Below, one piece after another: positions 1 to 8,879 of a stretch of DNA of 64,000 nt. A model generated the notes under the pieces. The model worked only from the letters and a program-made list of their open reading frames with translations. It was not told the DNA's origin and did no database searches. The DNA comes from Dryocola sp051297175. Its GTDB lineage: Bacteria; Pseudomonadota; Gammaproteobacteria; Enterobacterales; Enterobacteriaceae. Within the stretch, counting starts at the first letter, position 1. Each line of letters starts with the position of its first letter. The translations under genes were made by a program, and so were the position numbers. The stretch lies in the NCBI RefSeq assembly GCF_051297175.1, contig NZ_JBINNY010000002.1, positions 42,935-106,934 on the forward strand. The letters are read 5' to 3'.

Positions 1-2559
1 AGACAGGATAAGTACGGCAATCTGGTTATCCCCCTGAGCAATACTCACGGCAATATTCGTTCTCTGCAGTACATCGATCCGGACGGCAAAAAGAATCTCA
101 AGAAAGACGCCGAGAAGAGCGGCAACTTCTTTGTGGTGGGTGGCGTGCTGAATCCGGGGGGGCCGGTGCTTTACGCAGAAGGTTATGCCACGGCCGCCAG
201 TCTGAATATGGCCACCGGCCTGCCCGTGGTGATGACGGTGGATGCCGGAAACATGGTGACAGTGTCACAGAAACTCAAAGAGGCATATCCCGATGTCCCG
301 CACATCATTCTGGGAGAAGACGACTTTACCCGTAAGGACAACAAAGGCCTGCTGAAGGCAGAAGAAGCCGCGCGCAATATCGGTGGCGTGTACGTCATTC
401 CAGTTTTTACCGACAGTGAACGTGCCCAGGCTTTTGCCGAAACCGCTTCCTTCAGTGACTTTAACGATATTCACGCGTCACGGGGGCTGGATGCCGTCAG
501 GGACCAGCTGGCACCTGTTCTGGATCCACTCATTCCTGGCTGGCGTGACTCATTTTTACAGGAAAACCTATCCATGCCTGATTCCGATAAAACCACCACA
601 GTGGAAGAAGATATTTACCATGAGTATCTGGCCGGGACACAAAACGATGATCTGAAGACATCGCCGGTCCCGGAAGTCACCCTTACTCAGCCAGCGACTG
701 AGCAGCCGGTGCCGGAAGCCAACGCCGCACAACCTGCGGTTGAACAGACCGGGCCGGAAGCCAATGCCGTGCAGCCGGTGATTGAACAACCGGTTCCGGA
801 AACCAACGCCACGCAGCCGGTGACTGAACAACCGGTACCGGAAGCCAACGCCGCACAGCCGGTGACTGAACAACCGGTACCGGAAGCCAACGCCGCACAG
901 CCTGCGGTTGAACAGCCCGGCCCGGATGCCATGGCCACGAAGCCTGCAGATGAGCTGGCCGCACCCGAAAATGGATTTGCCTTCACGTTTGGTCGCCTGC
1001 CTGGTGATGTTTCACCGGACACCGAAGCACCCACCGTCGCCCGCATCGATCTGGATGAATTGCTGCAGGGACTGACCAGCCGTCAGGATGGTAACACTTG
1101 GGTGTATGCGCTTGAGGGTAAGGACGCTTTCAGGGATTACGGGGACCGCATTGTCATGGCCTCCCCGGAAGCCAGCGAGAATGACCGCATGATCCTTGCT
1201 GCCCTGTTATCTGCCCGGGCAAACAACCGGGGCGCGGTCGAAGTCACCGGCTCGCCGGAGTTCATCACCAAAACACTGACGCTGATAGCCGACCATAACA
1301 TTGAGATCCACCTTAAGAATCCGGAGCAACGAGCTCAGTTTGAAGCCCTGATGGCCAGCCGGAATGAACAAAAAGTACCAGAAAATGGCATGACCATGAC
1401 GCAGCCTGAGCAGGCACCGGTCAGTGACGTGACCCCATCACCGTCGACGGCAGCACAGAACGCACCTGCACAACCGACTGCCGTCCCGTCAGCCAAGCCC
1501 CCCGCAGCTGCACCTGATGCAGCTGAAACGCAGAAGCCTGTACAGCCGATGAGCGTCATCGAGCGTGAGACTCTGCGTGCTGGCCTGACCGGAAAACTGA
1601 TGGATGCCGGCCCGGCACCCTACCAGTTCAATGAGAAAAACACGCCGAGTTATTTCGTGACTTTGCGGACGAAGCAGGGAGCGAAAACCTTCTGGGGCGT
1701 GGAGCTGGAGCAGGCACTGATTGACAGCGGAAAACAGCCCGGCGATCTGGTTAAGCTGCAGTTCAAAGGGAAAACAGCGGTGACTGTTAACGTGCCGGTC
1801 AAAAATGCGGACGGCGTGGTGACGGGGTTTATGCCACACGAAACCCACCGTAATCAGTGGAATATCACCCCCGCCGTCAATAACCAGTTACTGACCGACA
1901 ATCCGGATAAGGTCGCCCCAGCCCAGCTGGCCGCTTATGACGGTAACGCTTTCTGGCAGGTTCAGGCGCAGGTCATGCAGCAGGGCAATCTGACACTCGC
2001 CACACCGCCCGCTCAGGGACACAGCCTGCTCTATACCGGCCCTGACGGTAAAGGACAGCCCGCCCCGGAGCAGGCGCCAGCCAATACGCCGGTTCCAGTG
2101 CAATCGAAAGCCGCTGGCTCACTGGTTATGCAGGCGTTCGATGCCGACGGACAGGTGCTGGCCCACTTGGTGAAAGGCCACGGCGACTACCTGCAGGGTG
2201 TTGTCCGTCATGAAAATGAACTGCGTCATGTCCTTGGCCGGTTGTGTACGACATCAGAGGGGGACCGTTTTCTGGCGCTCAATAACGTGCGCGATGACGG
2301 CTCGCTGCACGCAATAGGCCACGCGTCGCCTGTTAATAAGCTCAAAGGTACCGAGGTGAATTACGACACCTTTGCGTTCCAGCTCACCGGGAAGGACGCG
2401 CCGAAATTTGCCGTGCCACTGGTCAGCCCGGAAAAGATCCCGCCGGCACTGCACAGCAAACTGGGGTTCACGCAGGCATACACGCCACCTAAAGCGGAAG
2501 AGGCTGCCCCACAACCGCGTCAGCAGGCTAAGCCGGCCATGCAACATCAGCCAATGTGA
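1..2559 (+). CDS. Conjugative DNA primase (TraC/Sog-like), 5'-truncated by window edge
   Basis: The reading frame is open from base 1, so only the C-terminal 852 residues are visible. The start of the visible part holds a Toprim-type segment with the AEGYATA acidic motif, a DAGN motif and a GEDD motif, as in plasmid primases that are exported with the transferred strand and prime the complementary strand in the recipient. A Pro/Glu-rich repeat linker follows (about residues 234-310), then a long C-terminal region without motifs I recognise. It lies directly upstream of the tra operon, where IncI1 sogL and the IncL/M primase genes sit. The primase call is confident; the exact symbol is not. 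Confidence 0.85.
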   Translation, partial: RQDKYGNLVIPLSNTHGNIRSLQYIDPDGKKNLKKDAEKSGNFFVVGGVLNPGGPVLYAEGYATAASLNMATGLPVVMTVDAGNMVTVSQKLKEAYPDVPHIILGEDDFTRKDNKGLLKAEEAARNIGGVYVIPVFTDSERAQAFAETASFSDFNDIHASRGLDAVRDQLAPVLDPLIPGWRDSFLQENLSMPDSDKTTTVEEDIYHEYLAGTQNDDLKTSPVPEVTLTQPATEQPVPEANAAQPAVEQTGPEANAVQPVIEQPVPETNATQPVTEQPVPEANAAQPVTEQPVPEANAAQPAVEQPGPDAMATKPADELAAPENGFAFTFGRLPGDVSPDTEAPTVARIDLDELLQGLTSRQDGNTWVYALEGKDAFRDYGDRIVMASPEASENDRMILAALLSARANNRGAVEVTGSPEFITKTLTLIADHNIEIHLKNPEQRAQFEALMASRNEQKVPENGMTMTQPEQAPVSDVTPSPSTAAQNAPAQPTAVPSAKPPAAAPDAAETQKPVQPMSVIERETLRAGLTGKLMDAGPAPYQFNEKNTPSYFVTLRTKQGAKTFWGVELEQALIDSGKQPGDLVKLQFKGKTAVTVNVPVKNADGVVTGFMPHETHRNQWNITPAVNNQLLTDNPDKVAPAQLAAYDGNAFWQVQAQVMQQGNLTLATPPAQGHSLLYTGPDGKGQPAPEQAPANTPVPVQSKAAGSLVMQAFDADGQVLAHLVKGHGDYLQGVVRHENELRHVLGRLCTTSEGDRFLALNNVRDDGSLHAIGHASPVNKLKGTEVNYDTFAFQLTGKDAPKFAVPLVSPEKIPPALHSKLGFTQAYTPPKAEEAAPQPRQQAKPAMQHQPM
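700..951 (+). repeat. Six 42-bp tandem repeats inside the primase gene
   Basis: Units start at 700, 742, 784, 826, 868 and 910. They encode 14-residue repeats of the type EQPVPEANAAQPVT, a flexible Pro/Glu/Ala linker between the primase domain and the C-terminal region. Adjacent units are nearly identical, so the number of units probably varies between relatives. Confidence 0.9.
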
Positions 2560-2566
2560 GGACTCC

Positions 2567-3010
2567 ATGAATAAATTATTGATAACGACACTCGTTCTGA
2601 CGTTAAGCCCGGTTGCGGATGCAGCCTCCTGTCGTGCAGCGACCGCCGCGCAGGTGGGAAGTGAAGCAGGATACAACCGGGCAAAAGCGGCGGCCGATGC
2701 CTGGGCAAAACGCCAGCAGACAGTCTCGACGTCGCTGGGTGATTGTCTCGGGAACATCTCGACCACCATCACCGCCCCGACGTTCCCGAATTTAACGAAC
2801 GTGCTCAACCAGATTGGCCAGAAAATCTGTAAGACCGCGCGCGATAAAATTAACGACTATGTCCCGTCAACGATTGACCCGTGGGGCAATCTGCCCACGG
2901 CCAAACTCTCGTCATACCGCGTGCAGACAGGACCCACTGTGCCGGCACGAACCGCGCCGGTCAGTCAGGCTTCCGGTAGTCCCGGCGGCTCGTTTATTTC
3001 CCTGAACTGA
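2567..3010 (+). CDS. traL: TraL-like exported conjugation protein
   Basis: A protein of 147 residues with an N-terminal signal peptide (MNKLLITTLVLTLSPVADAA) and cysteines after the cleavage region, so it is probably periplasmic. It starts at an ATG preceded by GAGGACTCC and lies 7 bp after the primase stop. Its place between primase and traM matches the small exported TraL of IncL/M-type systems. The symbol rests on position and signal peptide, not on a recognised domain. Confidence 0.6.
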   Translation: MNKLLITTLVLTLSPVADAASCRAATAAQVGSEAGYNRAKAAADAWAKRQQTVSTSLGDCLGNISTTITAPTFPNLTNVLNQIGQKICKTARDKINDYVPSTIDPWGNLPTAKLSSYRVQTGPTVPARTAPVSQASGSPGGSFISLN

Positions 3011-3020
3011 AGAAACTGAC

Positions 3021-3713
3021 ATGGACAAAAATAAAGCCTCCCTGGTGGAGGCCTCTTCCACGAACGAAAACACACCTAACCCATTTCTGGCGGCACTGGA
3101 GCTGCAACAACAGAATCAGTTAAATGCCGGATTTGCCCGGCGCTCACTGTCCGTAGCACTGGTTGCCAGCGCACTGTGTCTGCTGCAGATGCCCCTGACG
3201 GGCTGGCTCGCCTGGCAGGTCGCACATCCGCCGGTGAAATACTTCGCCACACATAACGGCAGCATCCTGCGTCAGGTGCCAACCTCAGAGCCGGCCTACC
3301 GGGATGATGAAGTCGTCGCCTTTGGTGACAAGCTGATACGGGATGCCTTCCAGCTCGACTTCCGCAATTACCGCACGCAGATAAGCGGTTTGCAGCAGAA
3401 GTTTTCAGAAGGCGGCTTTGCCAGTTACTACACCGCCCTGACCAGTTCTAACCTGTTTACGGCGGTGAAAGACCAGAAAATGCTGATGTCGGCTAACGTC
3501 ACCCGTAAAGGGGTCATACAACGGCGCGGGCGACTGGGGGACGGGCCCTACATATGGGAAATCCAGTATCCGGTCACGTTAAGTCTGGATGGACAGAACC
3601 GCAGTCTGCCGGCGCAGAACTTTATCTTTACGGTCCGTGTCCAGCGTGCCGACGTCAGCCAGAAGCCGGAAGGCATTGAAGTCTCCTCTATCGTCACCCG
3701 CGACGCCCGTTAG
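3021..3713 (+). CDS. traM: TraM, type IV secretion inner-membrane protein (DotI/IcmL family)
   Basis: A 230-residue protein with a short cytoplasmic N-terminus, one membrane segment at about residues 42-67 and a periplasmic domain. That is the topology of DotI/IcmL, which forms an inner-membrane ring in the IncI/Dot-Icm class of secretion systems. It sits in the conserved order traM-traN-traO (icmL-icmK-icmE). The gene appears intact. Confidence 0.85.
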   Translation: MDKNKASLVEASSTNENTPNPFLAALELQQQNQLNAGFARRSLSVALVASALCLLQMPLTGWLAWQVAHPPVKYFATHNGSILRQVPTSEPAYRDDEVVAFGDKLIRDAFQLDFRNYRTQISGLQQKFSEGGFASYYTALTSSNLFTAVKDQKMLMSANVTRKGVIQRRGRLGDGPYIWEIQYPVTLSLDGQNRSLPAQNFIFTVRVQRADVSQKPEGIEVSSIVTRDAR

Positions 3714-3736
3714 TTCGTTTTCACAGGATAAACATT

Positions 3737-4750
3737 ATGTTCAGACACTCCCTGATGGCGGTGGCACTCCTGCTGCCTGCCTTTACTGTTTGCTCAGCGG
3801 ACTGGGAACCGGCCCGTACCGCCAGCTCAGGCCAGAACCCCACGGCGGCCCTGCCGGCAGCGCCCGCGCCTGCACAACCCGCAACACAACCCACGGCACC
3901 GGCACCACAGGCGGGCAACGACATAACTGCCCCCCTGCGCCAGTCTCCGCCACCGCCTTCACCGTCTGAAGCAGAAGCCTGGGCAAAAGGTCAGGTTGCC
4001 CCCCTCAGCCGTACCGAACTGGAGGGTGTACACGAGGCCATTGATGAAGGGGCGAGGGGACGAGCCTGGCAGGCGGCAGACGTGGTCCCGCGCATCTCAA
4101 CCCAGACCGTGAATCTGTCCCCGGGCGGCTCACTTCCGGTGGTTCGAACGGCTATCAATCAGGGCAGCACGGTGATGTTTACTGACAATACCGGCGCCCC
4201 CTGGCCGATATCCGTCCCGCCTTATAACAGTAATGAGAAAGGTTTCAATGTCACCTTTATCCCTGAGAGCAGCCTGATGACCGTGCAGGCCCTGCGCCAG
4301 TACGACAAGGGCAACATCACGGTGTATCTGAAAGGGCTGGCGGTACCGGTGATCATCAATGCCATGAGCGGTGAGCCTGACAATGCTTCTGCCTCGCGCA
4401 TCATCGACAGTCGCTTGGATCTGCGCATTCCACAACGGGGTCCCGCAGCCCGCGTCATGCCCTCTGGTCAGGCGAAAATTGACCTGAACAATCCGACACT
4501 GCAGGCCTTTCTCGATGGCGTACCCCCTGCCAGTGCAAAGCGTCTGAAGACGCAGGGCGATGTGCCTTCCACGCAGGTCTGGCAGATGGGTGACGATTTG
4601 TATGTCCGCACCCGCAGTGAACTGCGCGATCAGTTTGAACTCACCCAAGCGTCCGGCGACGGCACGATTTTATACAAACTGCCTCTGGCACCGGAGCTGG
4701 CCTTTTCTGTGGCCGGTAAAACCGTCTGGCTGGGCATTTCTCTGGAGTAA
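3737..4750 (+). CDS. traN: TraN, outer-membrane core complex protein (DotH/IcmK family)
   Basis: A 337-residue protein with an N-terminal signal sequence ending near TVCSA, a Pro/Ala-rich low-complexity linker (about residues 27-75) and a C-terminal beta-rich region rich in VxL patterns. This matches DotH/IcmK, which with DotC and DotD builds the outer-membrane ring around DotG. The start has a good AGGA ribosome site. The stop is separated by 2 bp from traO, consistent with translational coupling. Confidence 0.85.
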   Translation: MFRHSLMAVALLLPAFTVCSADWEPARTASSGQNPTAALPAAPAPAQPATQPTAPAPQAGNDITAPLRQSPPPPSPSEAEAWAKGQVAPLSRTELEGVHEAIDEGARGRAWQAADVVPRISTQTVNLSPGGSLPVVRTAINQGSTVMFTDNTGAPWPISVPPYNSNEKGFNVTFIPESSLMTVQALRQYDKGNITVYLKGLAVPVIINAMSGEPDNASASRIIDSRLDLRIPQRGPAARVMPSGQAKIDLNNPTLQAFLDGVPPASAKRLKTQGDVPSTQVWQMGDDLYVRTRSELRDQFELTQASGDGTILYKLPLAPELAFSVAGKTVWLGISLE

Positions 4751-4752
4751 CT

Positions 4753-5958
4753 ATGGACGCTGAAAAAGACGTCGGCCGGGACGTAAAAAAAACCGGACTG
4801 GTCATCGGTGGCCTGGCCTTTGCAGTCATTGCCGGCGGGTTCCTGCTGGCAACCTGGCTGAGTGCTCCGCCTGAGCAGGCATCGAAAATTTCGGTCGATA
4901 AAGCGGCCAACGGCACCGGTACCGTCACCCCGGAAAGCCCGCAGTACAGCAAGGTGCTGCGGGCAAACAATGAGGATGGCGCAAATCAGGCACATCAGGA
5001 AAACGCCAGTTTTATTGCGTCAGTCGGTACAGGCGGAGCGCGAGAAGAGCCCATCATGACACCACCGCCCCCTCCTCCACCTGAGCCGGTGCAGACCGTC
5101 CAGCAGGTGAACTATGTGCAACAACCTGCGATGGACCCGGACAAGAAGAAGGCACTAGAAAATCTGCTGACGGAACTGATGGAGCAGCGCAAACCGGCCA
5201 CCGGTCAGCTGGCCAGTGTGGCAGGGGGAAGTGCGACCGGCCAATCCGGACAGGCGGGCGGAACGGAAACAAAAGGCAACGTGTGGGCCGCCTGGACCGA
5301 CAGCCTGTCACCGCAGACAGCAGCAGGCGAAGCTGGCGCGCTGGCCACCGTCGCCGCGCAGGTCCTTATCCCTGCCGGCAGTCGCCCCGGGGGTGTGATC
5401 GAAACCGCCGTTGACTCGGATAATACCCGCTCACAGGTGCTGGCGCGTATTCCGTCCGGTCCGTATGCCGGGGCGACGTTACTGGCCAACGGCGTGCAGC
5501 TCGCCGGTGACGGTGTGGCCATCAACTTCAACCGCATGGAATGGCAGGGTGACACCTGGAATGTGGATGTGTGGGCCGCCATGCCCGACACCCTGCAGTC
5601 CTCGGTCGCCAGCGACGTTAACAACCGTTATGCCACCCGCATCATCCTGCCGGCCATCGCTTCAGGGCTCGGACTGGCGGGGCAACTGTATGCCAGCGCC
5701 AACACACAGATCCTGAGTAATGGCTATGACAACATCGAAGCCCGCACGGGGATGCCGGACGCCAAAGCGGTGGCCGGAACCATCGTGGGCGGTGCAGCAC
5801 AACAGGCAGGTCAGGTGATTGCCAGCGATGCACAGCGTCTGCCGGTGAAACAGGTACTGGTCTACCGGGGCCAGACGGTGGCCCTGCTCTTTATGACCGC
5901 CGTGAAAACCAGTGACAACGTGACTCGGGCTGCCGCAACGGCACCCATTCAACGCTAA
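4753..5958 (+). CDS. traO: TraO, VirB10-like channel protein (DotG/IcmE family)
   Basis: A 401-residue protein with a single N-terminal membrane segment (about residues 15-37), a periplasmic Pro-rich stretch (PPPPPPPEP, near residue 100) and a C-terminal domain of about 190 residues of the VirB10 type (VLIPAGSRPGGVIETAVDS). These proteins span both membranes and line the transfer channel. An in-frame GGAGTAACT just upstream supplies the ribosome site inside the end of traN. Confidence 0.88.
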   Translation: MDAEKDVGRDVKKTGLVIGGLAFAVIAGGFLLATWLSAPPEQASKISVDKAANGTGTVTPESPQYSKVLRANNEDGANQAHQENASFIASVGTGGAREEPIMTPPPPPPPEPVQTVQQVNYVQQPAMDPDKKKALENLLTELMEQRKPATGQLASVAGGSATGQSGQAGGTETKGNVWAAWTDSLSPQTAAGEAGALATVAAQVLIPAGSRPGGVIETAVDSDNTRSQVLARIPSGPYAGATLLANGVQLAGDGVAINFNRMEWQGDTWNVDVWAAMPDTLQSSVASDVNNRYATRIILPAIASGLGLAGQLYASANTQILSNGYDNIEARTGMPDAKAVAGTIVGGAAQQAGQVIASDAQRLPVKQVLVYRGQTVALLFMTAVKTSDNVTRAAATAPIQR

Positions 5959-5967
5959 GGACTTCCC

Positions 5968-6714
5968 ATGAGTAAGCCATTTTTTGATACCGGCCCTGAG
6001 CCGGCGGCCCCCCCTTTGCCTGAAGATATTCCGGAGCCGACAGTCAGTGCGCAGGAACGTGTCTCACCCGCACGAACGGAAAAGCCGAAACGTCAGATCC
6101 TCGGCTACGACCTGCCCACAGTGCTGGGCGGATCAGCGGCTATCATCGCCCTGCTGGTTTATGCCTTATGGCCAGAACCGACTCCTCAGAGCCAGTTCGT
6201 GGACGAGCCGGTACAACATGAGGAAACCCTCGCGCCGGCAGAACCTCTGACACCGCCCCCGTCCGTGATACCTGATGTCGCCCCTCCCGCCGAAACGGTC
6301 CCGGTACCGCCGGAGCCGGCAGCGGAGAGCAACAGGGAGCTGGAAGCGTCAGTGACCAGCCTGTCTGGGCGCCAGGACAACAGCGATAAGCGCATTGACG
6401 CACTGGAAGCCCGCATCAAAGCGCTGGAGCAGATGCCGCGTCCACCTGTCAGCCCGGCCGCTCCCGTGCGTAAAGCCACCCCCCATAAATCGGTGGCCAG
6501 AAGCACCCCGGCCCGTACCACAACAGCACACCGTTCTGGCGTAACCGGCTGGCGGATCAACTCGGTATATCCGGGTATGGCCTGGCTGTCTGACGGCAAA
6601 AGCACCTGGGCCGTCTATCCGGGCGACACCCTGAACGGGATGCGGATTGATGCCATTGACGCCACCCGTCGTGAAGTCAGGACCAGTCGTGGCGTGATAC
6701 GTCAGGGGGGCTGA
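5968..6714 (+). CDS. traP: TraP, inner-membrane secretion component (DotF/IcmG family)
   Basis: A 248-residue protein with a Pro-rich cytoplasmic N-terminus, one membrane segment at about residues 49-68, then a periplasmic Pro/Glu-rich and coiled-coil stretch (NDKRIDALEARIKALEQ) and a conserved-looking C-terminus (GWRINSVYPGMAWL). The layout and the position after traO match IncI1 TraP and Dot/Icm IcmG. Its TGA overlaps the ATG of traQ (TGATG). Confidence 0.82.
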   Translation: MSKPFFDTGPEPAAPPLPEDIPEPTVSAQERVSPARTEKPKRQILGYDLPTVLGGSAAIIALLVYALWPEPTPQSQFVDEPVQHEETLAPAEPLTPPPSVIPDVAPPAETVPVPPEPAAESNRELEASVTSLSGRQDNSDKRIDALEARIKALEQMPRPPVSPAAPVRKATPHKSVARSTPARTTTAHRSGVTGWRINSVYPGMAWLSDGKSTWAVYPGDTLNGMRIDAIDATRREVRTSRGVIRQGG

Positions 6715-7241
6715 TGGACGTCGTACAGATACTCGTCAATGTGGCCGGAGGGCTGAAAACCAGCGGGATCAACCTGATCCTCGCGCTGGGCGTGTTTGTC
6801 GGTCTGGGGGGGTGCATCATCGCCCTCGTTTCCACGGTTATCCGCAGCCGGTCCGGTAAACCGGTCAGCGGCATGAAAGTGGTCGTCGCCGTCGTCACCG
6901 GGTCGGCACTGATTGCCCTTCAGCAAATGATGAACAAGGCCGCCCACACGCTGGGGTTCGGAGATGTGTCGTTTGATGCCATCGCCTATGCCCCGGACTC
7001 TCTCGGGTACGCGAAGCTGTCAGTCGATGCCGTTCTCACCCTGCTGCGTGCGGTCGGCGCACTGTTCTTTTACATGGGCGTTGTCAGGGCCCGTCGTGCC
7101 CTGGTGGATGGCCATACCGGCCTGACCGCCAGGCAGGATATCGGCACGGGCATGGTGATGGGTATCACCGGCATCCTGCTGCTCTGCAATCCCCAATTAC
7201 TTGATGCACTGCAAAAAACTCTGGGTCTGGCCTGGAATTAA
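6714..7241 (+). CDS. traQ: TraQ, multi-pass membrane protein (DotE/IcmC-like)
   Basis: A 175-residue hydrophobic protein with about four predicted membrane segments. It lies in the traQ slot of the IncI1-type order and is translationally coupled to traP by the TGATG overlap. IcmC/DotE and TraQ are small inner-membrane proteins of unresolved function in the secretion machine. The assignment is by position and topology. Confidence 0.78.
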   Translation: MDVVQILVNVAGGLKTSGINLILALGVFVGLGGCIIALVSTVIRSRSGKPVSGMKVVVAVVTGSALIALQQMMNKAAHTLGFGDVSFDAIAYAPDSLGYAKLSVDAVLTLLRAVGALFFYMGVVRARRALVDGHTGLTARQDIGTGMVMGITGILLLCNPQLLDALQKTLGLAWN

Positions 7242-7266
7242 TGTTTAAAACAATGGAGTAGTAAAC

Positions 7267-7659
7267 ATGCGTAATTTCATTCTGTCCGTTTCTGTTCGTC
7301 TGTGGGTTCGTGTCTGGCTGACCATGAGCACCCTGCACACCCGTATCACTCTGGCGCTCACTGCGATGCTCGGCTCGGTCACCTTACCGGCTCATGCTGA
7401 TGACGGTATTTTCGGAATGCTCGACAACGTCGCGAAGGGTGCCGATGGCTCGACTAACAGCCTGGTGAAATTCGCCAAATTTGGCGGGGTCGGTCTGGTG
7501 ATTATCGGCATCGTATTGTGGGTGGCCAAAAAGAAAAACCCACAAATCACCTGGAGCTGGATCCTCACCCCACTGGGTGCCGGTTGCATCCTGATCGCCA
7601 TCGACCAGTTCATTAAAAAAGGTCAGTCAACCCTGCAACTCAACCCGGTAGACCTCTGA
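7267..7659 (+). CDS. traR: TraR, small membrane protein (DotP/IcmD-like)
   Basis: A 130-residue protein with a long N-terminal signal-like segment ending near LPAHA, then two hydrophobic segments separated by WVAKKKNPQITWSW. The size, the twin membrane segments and the traQ-traR order match IcmD/DotP. The start codon follows a GGAG at proper spacing. A GC-rich hairpin follows the stop. Confidence 0.78.
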   Translation: MRNFILSVSVRLWVRVWLTMSTLHTRITLALTAMLGSVTLPAHADDGIFGMLDNVAKGADGSTNSLVKFAKFGGVGLVIIGIVLWVAKKKNPQITWSWILTPLGAGCILIAIDQFIKKGQSTLQLNPVDL

Positions 7660-7673
7660 TATCCCCTGTCGTC

Positions 7674-7692
7674 CCGGCGGCTTTGCCGCCGG
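7674..7692 (+). terminator. GC-rich stem-loop after traR
   Basis: Perfect 8-bp arms CCGGCGGC and GCCGCCGG around a TTT loop, followed by a T-rich but interrupted stretch (TTATTCATCATTATT). It could attenuate transcription between traR and the downstream genes or protect the upstream mRNA. It is too weak in uridines to be a certain terminator. Confidence 0.5.
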
Positions 7693-7719
7693 TTATTCAT
7701 CATTATTCCGGGAGTGCCC

Positions 7720-7920
7720 ATGGAAATTGTCATTTACCATTCAGAAAAACATGACCTGATCTTCGCGGCCGAAAAGGGCTCGCGTCGGGAAACGGATGTC
7801 ACAAACCAGGTACTGCGCGCTGTTGCTGACCATATCGGAATGGGCTTCAAGGTTCCGCTCGAGGAGCAGGGGCGCGTGGTGGCGGAAATCGGTGTCTTTA
7901 CACCGGGGCAGGATAAGTAA
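7720..7920 (+). CDS. Small protein of unknown function in the tra operon (traS position)
   Basis: A 66-residue acidic soluble protein without membrane segments. The ATG at 7720 follows a CGGGAG ribosome site and its TAA overlaps the ATG of the next gene (TAATG), so it is very likely translated. It occupies the slot between traR and traT that traS holds in IncI1 plasmids, but I recognise no domain. Confidence 0.7.
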   Translation: MEIVIYHSEKHDLIFAAEKGSRRETDVTNQVLRAVADHIGMGFKVPLEEQGRVVAEIGVFTPGQDK

Positions 7921-8867
7921 TGAGCGTATTCTTACGTCAAATTCTGCTGCGCTGGCCCGTCACACTGGCCCCCTGCACGGAAGACCTCAATGACCCAATA
8001 CTGAGCTGGGACGAACCTCAGAATGCCGCCTGTACCGCACTGCTGGCACCGCTGGAATCGCTGTTTTATCACTGCGGGAAGGTGGCCCACGAAAATGGCT
8101 ATGACTGCGACGTGTATCTCCTGCCCGTCGACAGCCTGTGTGACCATCTCGAACGCCTGACGTTGCCGCCGTCGGATGTCAGGGAAACGGTCCGGGCAAC
8201 ACTGCAAAAATCCCTGCGCCGCTGGCGACAAAACAGCACGGAAATGGTTCGACTGACCGTCCCGCACCGATACCAGACCTTCAGTACCGAACAGCAAGTA
8301 TGGGGGCATGAAAGCGAGGCCCATCCACCGGCGTTGTGCCAGCGAGCTCGCGAACTGACTGCGGGCCGCTGTGATTCCTGCGGGTGTGTGCATAATGCGA
8401 ACACATTAATTTTTCGCGATGACAATCCGGAAAACCATGCCGATGAAAATCTGGGCGTGAGTTGCCCTGTCTGTCATTTCAGCCACCGACTGAACACTCT
8501 GGGGGCCAATGACGGCGTGATGGTGTATCTGCCTGAGCTTGCGGCCGCTGATGTCAGTCTGCTGCTGCGGGCGGTCATCATTGCCCGTACGCAGGGAAAT
8601 GCACGCCAGAAAGAAGGGGCAGCGCAAATCCTGAACTGGCTCACCGGCCACCGCAAGGAAACGGAAGCCTTCTGGGGCACCAGTCACCCCGGGGAATTTG
8701 GACAGGCACTGATGCAGGCCAGCCTGCTTATCCGTGAAGACCTCCAGCAACGTCTGCGCCAGATGGTGCTGATCGTGAACCCCACGCTGCTGAACCATCC
8801 CGCACTCACAGGACCCTCCCCGGATACCTGGTCTGACAGACTGAAGCAGTACCACAGCCAGAACTGA
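7920..8867 (+). CDS. traT: TraT-like zinc-finger protein (IcmJ/DotN family)
   Basis: A 315-residue cytoplasmic protein with two CxxC pairs, CDSCG near residue 152 and CPVC near residue 180, spaced like a zinc-binding site. IcmJ/DotN is a zinc-finger partner of the coupling-protein complex and is encoded directly before the IcmB ATPase, as here before traU. The first 140 residues carry no motif I recognise. Translationally coupled to the 66-residue gene upstream. Confidence 0.75.
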   Translation: MSVFLRQILLRWPVTLAPCTEDLNDPILSWDEPQNAACTALLAPLESLFYHCGKVAHENGYDCDVYLLPVDSLCDHLERLTLPPSDVRETVRATLQKSLRRWRQNSTEMVRLTVPHRYQTFSTEQQVWGHESEAHPPALCQRARELTAGRCDSCGCVHNANTLIFRDDNPENHADENLGVSCPVCHFSHRLNTLGANDGVMVYLPELAAADVSLLLRAVIIARTQGNARQKEGAAQILNWLTGHRKETEAFWGTSHPGEFGQALMQASLLIREDLQQRLRQMVLIVNPTLLNHPALTGPSPDTWSDRLKQYHSQN

Positions 8868-8879
8868 CGAGAATACGCC

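Noticed and set aside
568..1046. Several minus-strand frames opposite the primase repeats
   Set aside because: They arise from the 42-bp tandem repeats read in other frames, lack ribosome sites and have repetitive Cys/Arg/Val-rich products.
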